Below, piece after piece: positions 1 to 11,100 of a stretch of 64,000 nucleotides of DNA (within the stretch, counting starts at the first letter, position 1; the number at the start of each line of letters is the position of its first letter). The stretch comes from Otis tarda. Taxonomy: Eukaryota; Chordata; Aves; Otidiformes; Otididae. The notes below the pieces were generated by a model. That model had not been told where the DNA came from, did not search any database, and worked only from the letters and a program-made list of their open reading frames with translations. The stretch covers positions 58,047,001-58,111,000 of the forward strand of contig CM048552.1 of NCBI GenBank assembly GCA_026413225.1, in the 5' to 3' direction. A program made the position numbers and the translations under genes.

Positions 1-3000
1 ATTTATTCTGCTCTCTGCTGTTCTTCTGATATTTATAGGCCAGAGCTATCTGTGAATTAGTCTTGATTTTAGTCATTTCTGTTTGGCTTTGGGAATAGCC
101 TCTGGCCTTTATCTAATCCCTACTTGTTTGGATGTAATTGCGAAAGAAAGAACAAAAATAACTGGCCTGGCAAAGTGGTGAGCTCTGTCCTTCATCCCCC
201 ACTGCCTGTGCTTTCCAGAGCAGTGTTTTCTTCTCCACACGTGAACTTGACTCTCTCTTTGCTATCCATACAGCCCTGTATTAAACGCCCACGGCTGCCC
301 TTTCCCTTCTAGGCAACGCTGATGTTGGAGACTTTCTGTGAAGACGTGATTTATGACTATGAAAGTACCTCCTTATGCAGTTAAAGCCCCAGAGCTTCTG
401 GTTTTCAGTTAAAACAAAAATTATTGCTGAAGAGTTCCTTGACGAATTTTATCCTAAACCCTTAATAAATATATGAAAAAAAAAGTGATCCAAAGAGATG
501 TTCTTCCAGTCCTTGACCATGCAGTTTTCTACTGCTTTTTTGTCATCTTACAGCCTGTATAAGGGATGGGGCAGAATCTGAACAGAATGAGAAAACACCC
601 AAAGAGTAATTTTGTGCTATCTTTGCATCCTTCTCTACCCAAAATAATTCCTGTTTTAAAAAGAATGCAAGATGATTCCTGCTTAGCATGAAAATGGGAG
701 GCCCCAGTGTTTGAGTGGGGTGTAGCTGCACGAAGCACCTGGTATTCACATAATAATGGAAAAGCAAGTTTGGTGATCTGATGGTGAAGCAAAGGAAATG
801 GATCTTTCTGGAGGCCACTCACTCACTCTTGGGTTCTTCCTCCACCTTAGGAGAAAAAAAAAAATCTGAATGCATTTTCCTGCCCTGTGGTTTCCATTCT
901 AATCTAATGATATGAAACCTCTCTCTCTTCTTCTCCTCCTCCTCTCTCTTGGGAATCCGAAAGCAGATGCTCCTGCTGCCTGCCTTGTGCTGTGTTCTCA
1001 ATGCTCCCTTCCCTTCCCCGGGTTCCTAAGGGTTGTAGAGTTTTGTGTATATGTTTTGTAAATATTTAAAAGGTACAGTGGTAAATCCCAAACTGCCCTG
1101 GGTTCACCCCCGCCCGGTGTACAATGGGGTTGAGCAGCGCTTTGTCCCTGCCCAGCCATGGCAGGAGATCTCTGCTGGGATCGCTCCAGTGCTGGTTGGT
1201 AGGAGGGACTGGAGAAAGCATGTGGGTTGCATTCTTCCTTTTGAATCCACCTGAGATGACCAGGCAGTTTTCTTTAACAGCCTGGAGGGGCTTTATCAAA
1301 CTAGCTGTATCTTCAGGATCTCTGTGTATTTAGGAAGTTTGGTGACCAAATTGAGAGCAGCATGTGTCCATCACAGCCACCTCAGGTTCTTGCATTTGGC
1401 TTAGGAAGTGCAATTTGTTGACTTTCTGTATCACAGCAGAGTAGGAGGCAGTTAATAATTAGTTTTGCTGATTCTCCTCTCAAAGCAATGTGAATTCTTG
1501 TTTCCTAACTCATTTTCTGCCCAGATTCAATCTGTTTAGTAGGATTATATGGGCCCTGGTAGACTTCACACTGATACTGCTTTGCTACATATGAGAAACA
1601 AGATAGAAACTTTAAACATCCCTTGAATTTCATTTTGTTTTATTCTTGTTTAATAGAACGACATCAGTCTTCCCTTGATGTATTTGTGGTTTTTTTGCTT
1701 GCTTCCAGGAAACTACCTGTTTGTTTCATTTATCCTGTTTACCATTACATTTCTAGTTCTGACCTGTGTAAGTGCCTTTAAATAGCCTTCTGCTCATGGT
1801 TGAAGTTTACCATGCACTTCACTGAACTGTGAATAAAACACTTCTAGAGGAAGTAGAGAGAGAGGATTCCTGCTTCTTTTGTTAGTGGAGATGCATCCTC
1901 TAGATGCATATTTTGGCACTGCTGTGCTGAACCAAACAAGTGGACATATTTGCAGAATTAATGCAGTCTGCCTGCGTAACGAGTACCCTGTGGCATTTGT
2001 AAAGCTGCAGGGGAAGGGAATCCAAGCTCTTTGCTCATCAGCTGCATACCGTGTGGCGTTCCAAGATGTGCCCTCAGTGACATTCAGAGACCAAGAATGC
2101 GTAAGCACACAGCAAAGTCTTGGCTGAAGAGGGAGCATTTTTAAAAGATTTTTAAATGGTAAGAGTTCATATTAGTGCAGATTGCAAGTTCATGGTTTCA
2201 GGATAGCGTAAGTTTATGTCCTTCACTGCTATTCACTTGGGAGACCCAGACCTCCGAGTTCTGGTATATGACTGAAGTGTCTGGAAGCTCTTCATATTTA
2301 ATTAAAAATTGGTTGTATAGTAGCTTACATCTTGTTTTCACAAAGAAATCACATTTATTGGTGAGTGGAGTTTTGTAAGTAAACCTGTGCTAACTAAAAC
2401 CTTGTGCAGAAAGCTATGTGTAAAGACTTAGGAGTTTTTTTTATATTTGCAGTTAACTGTGGGTTAAGATAAGAATATGCATTTAGGTCTTGATAACTGT
2501 GCCTAAAAGACTCTACGTTTGCACATGTGTTTATTTCTTCTTTGAATGGATTAGGTGCTTTGAGTTGAGCCACTCTTGTTCTTGTTTCCACTCAGTGAAA
2601 TCGATACAGCCCCTTGTTACATAAAATAAATTAGAGGTCTGTTTTCATTTTAGTTCTATTTTTCTATTTTTTTTTTTTTTTTATTCAGATGCCATCAGTT
2701 GAGATAGACATACAAGTAGTGTTATTACCACACATAAAAACAAATTAAGGACCAGCGACCAGCGTCACTTTCTCAGGTCACCAGATCCCTTTGTAATGCC
2801 AGTGGCATGAAGGAGAGGTGACCTGTGTTCCTTTATCCTGGTTCAGTGAAGTACAGTTCAATGCCTTCAACTCTGCGATATGAAACTAATGAGTTAAATC
2901 GGTCCATACACTGAACTGGTTTATTTAAACTTGAATTATTAAGGCTGAAGTTGATGGTTTGATAGTATAAGCTGATTTACTGCTCCTGCGGGAGCACCTT

Positions 3001-3493
3001 CCCAGTAGTGTTTGTTTCACTCTGTAGGGAGTTGAATCCAGGGTGCTAAATTAGCAAAAAACCAATATGCAGCAGGGAGAGAGAGAGGAAAAAAAGGGCT
3101 TCTCTTCTGCCAGTTTAGCTAGTTGAACTCGCAGACCACACAGTAAGATCAACCATTGATTGAGGGGAGGAGGAGGAGCACGCAACCGGGGACAGTGTGG
3201 GGCTGTGAAGCCCCTGACCTGAGATGGCTGGAGCTGCTCTGAAGCCCCAGGCTCTCGCTCCGCAGCAGCGCTGGCCGGGCTCCCACTGTTTGTTCCTGGC
3301 CTCTGCCCCCTCTGCGGTTTTGCAGGTGGGATTGGCAGTGGAGCACCACAACAAGCTGGACTGGGGAAGTGATCCAGCTTAAAAATAGCCCTGCAGGTTT
3401 TCCTGAAGGTATGTTTATGGTTTTTTAGACAGATTAATTCCTGCATCTGATTCACCAGATTGCGCAGGTATGGAGACAGGCGCTTTACGCGTG

Positions 3494-3790
3494 TAGAATT
3501 ATAGAATCACAGAATAGTTTGGGTTGGAAGGGGCCTGTAAAGGCCATCTAGTCCCTCCCCCCTGCAGGGTGCAGGGACATCTCCAACCAGATCAGGTTGC
3601 TCAGAGCCCGGTCCAGCCTGGCTTTGAACATTTCCAGGGATGGGGCATCCACCACCTCTCTGGGCAACCTGTTCCAGTGTTCCACCACCCTCATTGTGAA
3701 ACAACCTTTTCCTGATGTCTAATGTGAATCTACCTCCTTCTATTTTAAAGCCATTACCCTTCGTCCTTTCGCTCTTACTGCAGTCAGAGC
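3494..3790 (-). repeat. CR1 LINE 3' fragment
   Basis: The + strand reads the reverse complement of a CR1 tail. Degenerate octamers (gaattata, gaatcaca) lead into gttggaaggggcctgtaa, then a segment about the dozen-base block ccagggatggggcatcc, and on to an end near ccattacccttcgtcc. The element lies on the minus strand with its 3' end at about 3494 and is truncated at its 5' end. It shares most of its first 180 bases with the copy at 53698-53880. The octamers have decayed, so it looks older than that copy. Confidence 0.9.
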
Positions 3791-4080
3791 ACAGCACAGG
3801 GGCAGGGAGAAGCTGGAAGAGCTGCTGACATGGTGGCAGCTTGGTTTACACCGATTCCCTCACCAATTTAAAGTGTGCGTTTGTGTGTATAACTTCAGTA
3901 ATGTGCTTCTGAATTTCATGCTGTGTTTCTGTCAGCGCATTCAGTCCTGCTCATCTCAGGTGGATTGTAGCTGAAACCCTCCTACTCTCTCCAAGTGGCC
4001 TTGGAAACAGGTAGCCTAAACTGCTGTCTCCTTGGCCTTTTTTTCCAGGCTCCTAAAAGTTTGTTTATTATGAAAATAAT

Positions 4081-4104
4081 AAAAAAAAAAAAAAAAAAAA
4101 AAAA
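4081..4104 (+). repeat. Poly(A) run, 24 bases
   Basis: An unbroken run of 24 A follows aataat, and a second A run follows a few bases later. No retroposed gene was recognised just 5' of it, so it is listed only as a homopolymer. Confidence 0.9.
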
Positions 4105-7100
4105 CCAAGAAAAAAAAACTTGGTTAAAAACATGCACAGCAGCAGATGATGGCAAGGCCGGTTGCTGGCTGTGCGTCTCGTGGTACAAGGCAAAGACGCT
4201 GCTGCTGAGGTGACTGGTCTGAACTCCGTGACAAATGAAGGGTTAACAATGCATGGATTTCAAGGGGCTCTGTTTAGTTTCCTTTGGTTTTATTTTCTTT
4301 CTTTTTTTTTTATTTTACTTTATTTTTTGTTGTTGTTTTTTCTTTAATTTCTGTGTTCTGGCCACACCCAGGAGAACCGTCTGCTTTTGATTTCTCCCTT
4401 TACGGTTACATGGTAAATTTTCTTTCTCATTCTTCAGAGATGGAAACGTTCAAATACTATATATATATACATTTACTATTTTTTTTTCACTGCTCATCAT
4501 GTTGCTTGTTATTTATTGCAGAGTCTGAGGCCAGACTAAAAGGGTGGCAGTTACTCGGTCTCTTCAGGCCGTTTGAATAAACCTTTGGGTTAAAAAGGGT
4601 TCGTCTGGCACTGCAAATTACTCACCAGTCCTAAAAATGTTTCCTGGGGTTATTTAGTGTTCGCTGGGTACACAGAGGCTTAAACTTGTTTTCTGCTTGG
4701 GAGAAGTTCCTGGCAGTTGCTAATGGAGTGGAATTGTTGAAAATTTCAACCTTGTTATCACAACAGCATTATTAAACGCAGGCTATTTGTATAATCTAGA
4801 TTTTAGAAACCTTAAGTGTTTTTTTTGCCCAGGATTCTATCTTCCCTTCCTCTGGCTCCATACCTGCTACTATGGAGCAAACCAGTACCTTCTATAAAGC
4901 TAAGGTAGTAAATATTGGACATCTGCCACATCTCTTCCCCCCTCCCCCGGCACCCCCAAGGGCAAAACAACCTTGGGAGGGAAAACTGAGACTTGTTTGT
5001 TGTATATGTGTTTAGGTACAAATTAATCCCTATTCTTTACAGGTCATCTGTGAGAAGGAATTAAAATTTTATGTATGTTTTTTTTCTCTCCCATATCAAA
5101 AATATGTTTGTATAATTTCTAGTTTTTAAACTTCGAAATAAGAAAAATATCAAGCATGGCTCACGTATTTTTCCTGATGAAAATTTGAATGTGTAAGAGA
5201 TGCATTAAGACGACAAACCAAGGGAGCACAAATACTGACATTGCCGTAGTCAACTGTGTAAAGTGTTAATTCAGCATTGGCGTAAAATGGTTCTCAGCAA
5301 AGAGAGTTGCATGAGCTAAGGACTGATCTGTCAATAAAACAAAAATTGTGGTTAATTAGTGATGTTGTTCAGAATCAGATTAATTCTGTTTTAATTCACA
5401 TTGTTAATTATTTTCATATAGTCTGCATGTGGATTGTACTCTACCTTGAGTTAACTCATTAAAAATATTGAAAATTCCTAATCAGTTTAAAGATATTTAA
5501 TGATAATGTGGTTTTTAAAATCCCACACAGACTTCACTAATTGCAAACAGATGTGAATTAAAATAGTCTTAGTTTGGTTCTAGCCTGCACAGATTAATGA
5601 CTAAAAAATTACCTTCCCTCTGCTCTCCAGCTTTCAGTTCACATCATCACTGAAGACATAAATTTCATTCAATCTCCACAGGCTTGTCTAGAACAAACAG
5701 AAATTTTAATGTAAAAAGAGAAGAGGGAAATAGAGATTCCTGCTGCAGTCTTTACCTCCCCCAACCTTTTAAAGATGCTTTTTATCCCCATTATATAGAA
5801 CCAGAGGGAAAGGTGTTGCTCTGTCTCTCAGGCTTGCCTTTCTCTGTAGGGGTTCTTTGAAGCAGACGCGATACCCTGTCCCTTCATAATCAGCTTTGCT
5901 ATTACACCCCCCCACCCCCTGGCTCCCTGCACAACATATTTGAGTTACATGCGGTTGCACTCCCTTATTAGCCCCAGTCTCTTGTAGCTCCAGTTTTAAT
6001 TCATTTAAACAGAAAAGTTCTATGCTATTCTGAAAAAGGCATCAGTTTGTTATTTATATAGCTTTTTATTTATAGCTGGAGAAATGAAATTATCTGAAGC
6101 TTTAGATTATTGGGTTGGATCCCAAAGGAGCGCTCTCGTTGATCTCAACATTGCAGTACTTGGCTAAGTTATTTTATTATTGCTGTTCAGGGGAAAAAAA
6201 TAAAATTAAAAAAAAAGCTACATTTTACAAATGTATAACAATTTTGTGCTGGAAACCTGGCTGTGGATGGTAAAGGCCATCACGTGCAAATGGCTTGTGC
6301 TTTTTAAGATCAGTATTGTAAAAACATTTCAAGGGCACTTGAAGAATGCTGGCTTGCTTGCTTGTGTCTTGTTGCTAACAGTGCTTAGAAATCAAGATGC
6401 TGGGGTTTTGGTTTGTTTTGGGATTTTTTTTTTCCTTTTTTTTTGTGGTCCAGTCCGTACATACTGACCCCGGGCTGCATGGAGGGGGCTGCGAGGCTAG
6501 CATGCCGTTTCCCTGACAAGCCATAGCTGTAGGTCACCCACATCGCCTCACTCTCCAGTTCCGATCAGGAGTTTCCATTGCATCAAATGCAAGCTTTGTT
6601 CTTCCTGCTCCTGAGGGTATTTGAGCCAACAGAGACACCGGTACATTAAACTGGTACTTGCTTTATACCAGCCACAGGAGCCAGTTACTCCTGTTCTTAA
6701 GAGACCCTAAAAGCAGTATGCAACAAAGTTTTTTGTTTGGCCCTGCTCTCTGTAACAGCATGAAGAATATCTCATGGCAGTTGTCTGTAGTAAGATACCA
6801 TTTGTTACTGAAGTCCTAATTCACTTAGTCATGTTGGCTCCATTTTAATGTCAGTGCACTCATCTCCATGGAAAGCAGCATGATCTTTCACCCTGCCCTG
6901 TTACGCGACTGCATGACTTGGCAGCAGCATGAGCATGTAGGACAGGCACATTGCATGTGCCTTCATGGATGCGGTAAACCTAAATTCGCCTGACTATAGG
7001 GACATTTTAGCAGTCCTCAAGCCTTTGTGGTTGCTCCAATCAGGTTTGCTCAAACTTCACAGTCTAACTAGGCAGAGATTTGTTGCTATCCGTGGCACAG

Positions 7101-7930
7101 AGGTTGCTATCTCAGAAAAAAAGCCAAGTGAGATGGGTAGCAGGGTGGGAGGGAGATACCAGTAGGTCAGCGGTGTCAGACAAAACCTGCATTTGCTGAT
7201 GAATTGGTATTTAGGCACTTAGATTTACACTCAAGTCCAACACAGTACTCATGGACAGGAAAGGTTTGAAACTAGAATATGTGATACTCTGAATCTTCTC
7301 GTTAAGTGATGTTTATTTGATGGTGCCACCTAGAAGCCCTGCTTACCTTCAAGGCCCCATGCGTTATTAGGGAAGTTACAGGCATAGAATTAGACAGGAG
7401 CTGTGCCCCGAAGAGCTTACAAGGGATGCTTTGCAAACAGCCCTTCCTCTCAACAGTTTTCTAAGGTAGGTAATTATTATTGTCTCCATTTTACAGGTGG
7501 GAAAAGCAAGGTTCAGTGTTTGATTTGCCCAAAGCTTCGCAGGATTCCTCGTGCCAGGCGTGAACTCAGATCGCTGCTCGCTCTCGTAGCAGTTTCTCAA
7601 GAGAACGAAGTGCTGCTCAGTGTCCATTGTCCTGTACTGTGTCTGGGGCGGGCGAGGGGGTGGTCCTGCAAAGCATGCGTGTTCATGAGCAGAGGGGAGA
7701 GAAGCCCCGCTTGGGCTTGACCAGCTTGCCTATGTCTGAGCAGAGTTCAGTGTTTTTGAACAAACAAACAAAACAAAACAAAACAAACTTGTCTCGAGTA
7801 ACTTTGTACTTCTTTTTTGGTCTGGCCTCAATTGCTTTTATGTTTTCTTTTTTTTAATTACTCTTATTATTCTTATTATGATTACAGTTCCTTTATTTTA
7901 TCGAATTTAATTTCTTTCATTTATGAAACA

Positions 7931-8182
7931 TGCATGAACCAACAATGTGACTCTAGGAGGTTATTGCTGAGTTGTGCTGATGTCGATTTCATACTGTGAT
8001 ATTTTTTCTCTATTTACCTAGAGATCAGTATTTCAATATATAACGATGTGCATGTTTTCCCCCCTTCTCCCGCTGCATGCAGGGATTCGGGTTCGTAACT
8101 TTCGAGAATAGTGCTGATGCAGACAGGGCCAGGGAGAAATTACACGGCACCGTGGTAGAGGGCCGTAAAATCGAGGTGCATG
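7931..8182 (+). promoter_or_regulatory. RBFOX2: Cluster of four RBFOX motifs (TGCATG) around the RRM exon
   Basis: TGCATG occurs at 7931-7936, 8049-8054, 8074-8079 and 8177-8182. The third copy lies inside the 3' splice site (ctgcatgcag before the exon). The fourth overlaps the donor, where the intron begins gtgcatg instead of a strong gtaagt. Mammalian Fox-1 and Fox-2 are reported to repress their own 93-nt exon through Fox elements that overlap its splice sites, giving a protein without the second half of the RRM. The arrangement here fits the same feedback loop. Use of the sites is inferred. Confidence 0.85.
8083..8175 (+). CDS. RBFOX2: RBFOX2 exon, 93 nt: RNP1 and second half of RRM
   Basis: The exon encodes 31 residues in phase 0 at both ends, starting [18 protein letters not shown] and ending EGRKIE. 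GFGFVTF is the RNP1 core, whose aromatic residues contact RNA. The acceptor is tgcatgcag and the donor is gtgcat, which is weak. Because the length is a multiple of three, skipping removes RNP1 and the rest of this half-RRM without a frameshift. In mammals the matching exon is skipped to give dominant-negative Fox isoforms unable to bind RNA. Confidence 0.97.
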
Positions 8183-11100
8183 TCTTCAGTAATTCAATTT
8201 CTTCTTTATATTTATTCTTTTGATTTCTTTTTGTGTCTTGCCTCACTTATTTCACATTTGGATCCCAGTCTTGTGTGTGCGTGTGTGTTTGTGTCTGTGT
8301 CCTTCACCTCCCTGCACTGAAATGTATAAAAGTTTACACCCCTTACAGAATATTTTTATTGTTGTTTTGGGTATTTTTTTCTTTTCTTTCTTCTTTCATT
8401 AAGTTTTTTTCCCCACTCACTCCAAATTTTTGCCCTTCTGCTGTCTTGATTTTTTCCTTTGCTTCAGTTTGTGAGGCTCCAATTTCCTGTTACCAGGCCT
8501 GAACAAAACTAACTGAAAGAGTACTGTCCGACTTCTAACTGTGTCCAAAAAAAGAAAGCAGGGGGCCAGCCAGTATCCTCTCTTTCCTCCGAGGCCAGTT
8601 CTCCTCCACGCAAATGTGAGATGATGCCTGTGGTGGGAGGGGAGGGGAGACTCGGGGCAGAAGCCCCAGGTGGGCTGTGCTGTACACACAGCTGATTTCT
8701 TGACTTGCCCACGATCAGGAGTTGGCTTGGTGAAAGCTAATCCTTAAAGTTTCTGGCTCTCGCCACCGGGGAGTGAAGGGTTAATGTTGGCTGGCCAACA
8801 TGGCCATATATTGGGCATGCCTAGTGTTGACCAGTTTGGTGATCCACTGTGGTGAAGGCTAACTGGCATCTTCCCTCTCTCCCTCTTTCTTTAAAAAAAA
8901 AAAAAAGTACAAATATGAAAACAAAAAAGCCACCGTTTTTGAGTAAGATGTCTGCATATTTTGCTTTTTTTTTGTTTTGTTTTTTTTATTTCCCTTTCCG
9001 ATGGTTTAGCGTTTAGGGCCCTTCACTTGACTCACTCTTTCCATGGTAACTATACACAATGCTGGCGATGGTACGAGTTGGCGGTAAGTGAAACAAAAAG
9101 CGCTAGAGAAGAAGCTTTTTTTTTTTTTTTTTAATTTTTCTTAAAATTGCGAAAAAACAAAATTAAATAAGAAAGAAAAAATCCATCTGCCATCTCACAT
9201 TAACACTACGAAATGTGATTTGACTTGTTGTCCCCACCCACCTCCTTCCCCCTTCTCCCCCTTTTATTTTCAATGCTGTTGAGTAATGCCGCCTGGACTT
9301 TGGATGTACATATCGTTTTGTAGCAGTCTGAGCTGTTTGATTACTGACTTCATGGTGATTTCCCCTTGCACATCTTACTCAGAGTTACTGAACTCCAGTT
9401 TGGCTGGTTTTTATTAATGCACCCATTTTCTCCTCTCTCTCTCCTGCCCCTTCTTTCTGCTGCTCTCTCTTTCTGAGACCTGTTTGTAGCTGTTACTGTT
9501 TGTTTTCTTTCTTTTTCTTTCTCTCTTTCTCCCCCCTCCTCGATTTATTTCTTTACTCGGTTAAATGCAGCTGTTGATCTCTTTGCTGACTGGTGATTTC
9601 TGATCGGTTCTGGCAATTTTTCCTTTAAGTGCTTGTGTTGCACTTTGCTGTAGCAGCTGATTTCAGGCACTCGCTCCATCTTAGTGATTGTCTGTGAGAC
9701 CCTATCTCCTCCCTCCTCCCCTCCCCACCCTCTGAATCAATTGTGATTTTTTTTTTCTTTCTTTCTTTTATCTGTGTGTGTTTTAACTGCATGCTCTCAG
9801 TCTCATCATTGTTGTTTCCCATTCTTTCTTTTTAAATGTGTAATGTTTCTATTGTTTTGGGGCTGAAACGAGAGTAAATGTAGCTCCTGACTCCCCACCC
9901 CGCACACACTCACCATCGGTAAGTCTCAAGGGCTCAGAGCAGCTTTTATTTTTATAGCTTTTTTTTTTTTTCTTCTTCTTCACCCTGGCCTCAATTCCTG
10001 TTTGGCTTGGGTTTTGATAAATTATTGATGTTGTATAAAGACTTCACCCTCCTTGCAAGAACTTTGAGGCTGTCTGACACGGGGCTGCAGTTACTTGGCT
10101 TCCAAACTAGTCCATCTTTTCTTTATCAGCACCATCTCTGTGGTAACACCCCACTTGCTTGAGCAATCAAACCGCTTGGAACTACGCAGAGCTCTGTAAA
10201 GAGGGTGGAGGGCACAATAAAGCAAACAAACAAAAAAAAAAGACCCAGGTCTACTGCTATGTATTTTTTATTTTTGCTCCATGAGATTTGTGACAAAGAA
10301 AAAATAATCTGGAAAAAGATTTGAAAATTATGAGGAGGAAATCAGTGGACATAGACTGTCCAAATGCTTGGTGCTTCCAGAAATCTCCTCAAGCCTTGTG
10401 AGTTCAAATCTAAAGCTAATGGACTCTATTTCAGCTTTTTTTAATCTAAAAAATATGCCTGCCAGTGACCTGCCGGGCCCGAGGCCCAACGGTGAGCTTG
10501 AGAAACAAGTCAGCTTATGCATCACCTGGTACAGTTCCCCTGCCCTGGGCTGCAGAAATCATTGCTGCCTCTAAACAGAACCTGGACAAAACCTCTGAAG
10601 TTTTACCCTTTCGGTTGACAAGCTGAAGATAAGCACGTGTCAAAGGGTGGCAGGGTGTCAGAGAATCTGCACTTTACTCTCGTTGGCCTTTTGTTTAATG
10701 CATAATTTTAAAGTGCCATGTTTAGCTGTAACTTTTATAATTAAATGATAACTGTTAAAAGTAATTTAAAGATTGCATTCTTGTAAAAATTAGTTGTTTA
10801 AATTTTTTTTTGCTCAGAGAAATATAATGTGTGTGTGTGTGTGTGTGAGTGGTATCTGAGAGTTTTCCATGGTTTTCCCTAATGTCCTATGCTTCCTTCC
10901 CTCTCCTCCCCCTCCCCTTTCTTACTTTCAGGTTAACAACGCCACAGCACGAGTGATGACCAATAAGAAGATGGTCACACCTTACGCAAATGGTAAGAGA
11001 GACTGTACTAAACGATGAGCTGAAAGGTTTGAAGGAAGACAAAAATCTTCCTGGTGAGGGAAAAGTCATACTTTCTCCTCAAGACCAAAAAAAAAAAAAA

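Larger units (their letters stand above)
1..8082 (+). other. RBFOX2: RBFOX2 intron (3' part), preceding the RNP1 exon
   Basis: I found no coding exon here. In particular, the 54-nt exon that normally precedes the RNP1 exon was not seen, so it should lie upstream of the window. The stretch holds a CR1 fragment (3494-3790), a 24-base A run (4081-4104), a short AT microsatellite near 4457-4470, and scattered TGCATG motifs at 6476, 6910, 6952, 7931, 8049 and 8074, crowded towards the 3' splice site. The rest is AT-rich unique-looking sequence. Confidence 0.85.
8176..10931 (+). other. RBFOX2: RBFOX2 intron (2,756 nt)
   Basis: The intron begins with a UG-rich stretch (about 8273-8301), a type of sequence bound by CELF and TDP-43 proteins. 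It contains long T-rich and CT-rich tracts (8940-9000, 9115-9135, 9420-9545) and ends with a TG repeat at 10828-10847. A candidate unannotated exon at 9017-9083 is described separately. No other coding signal was seen. Confidence 0.8.

Noticed and set aside
4081..4104. A run as the tail of a processed pseudogene
   Set aside because: No mRNA-like or gene-like sequence was recognised just upstream.
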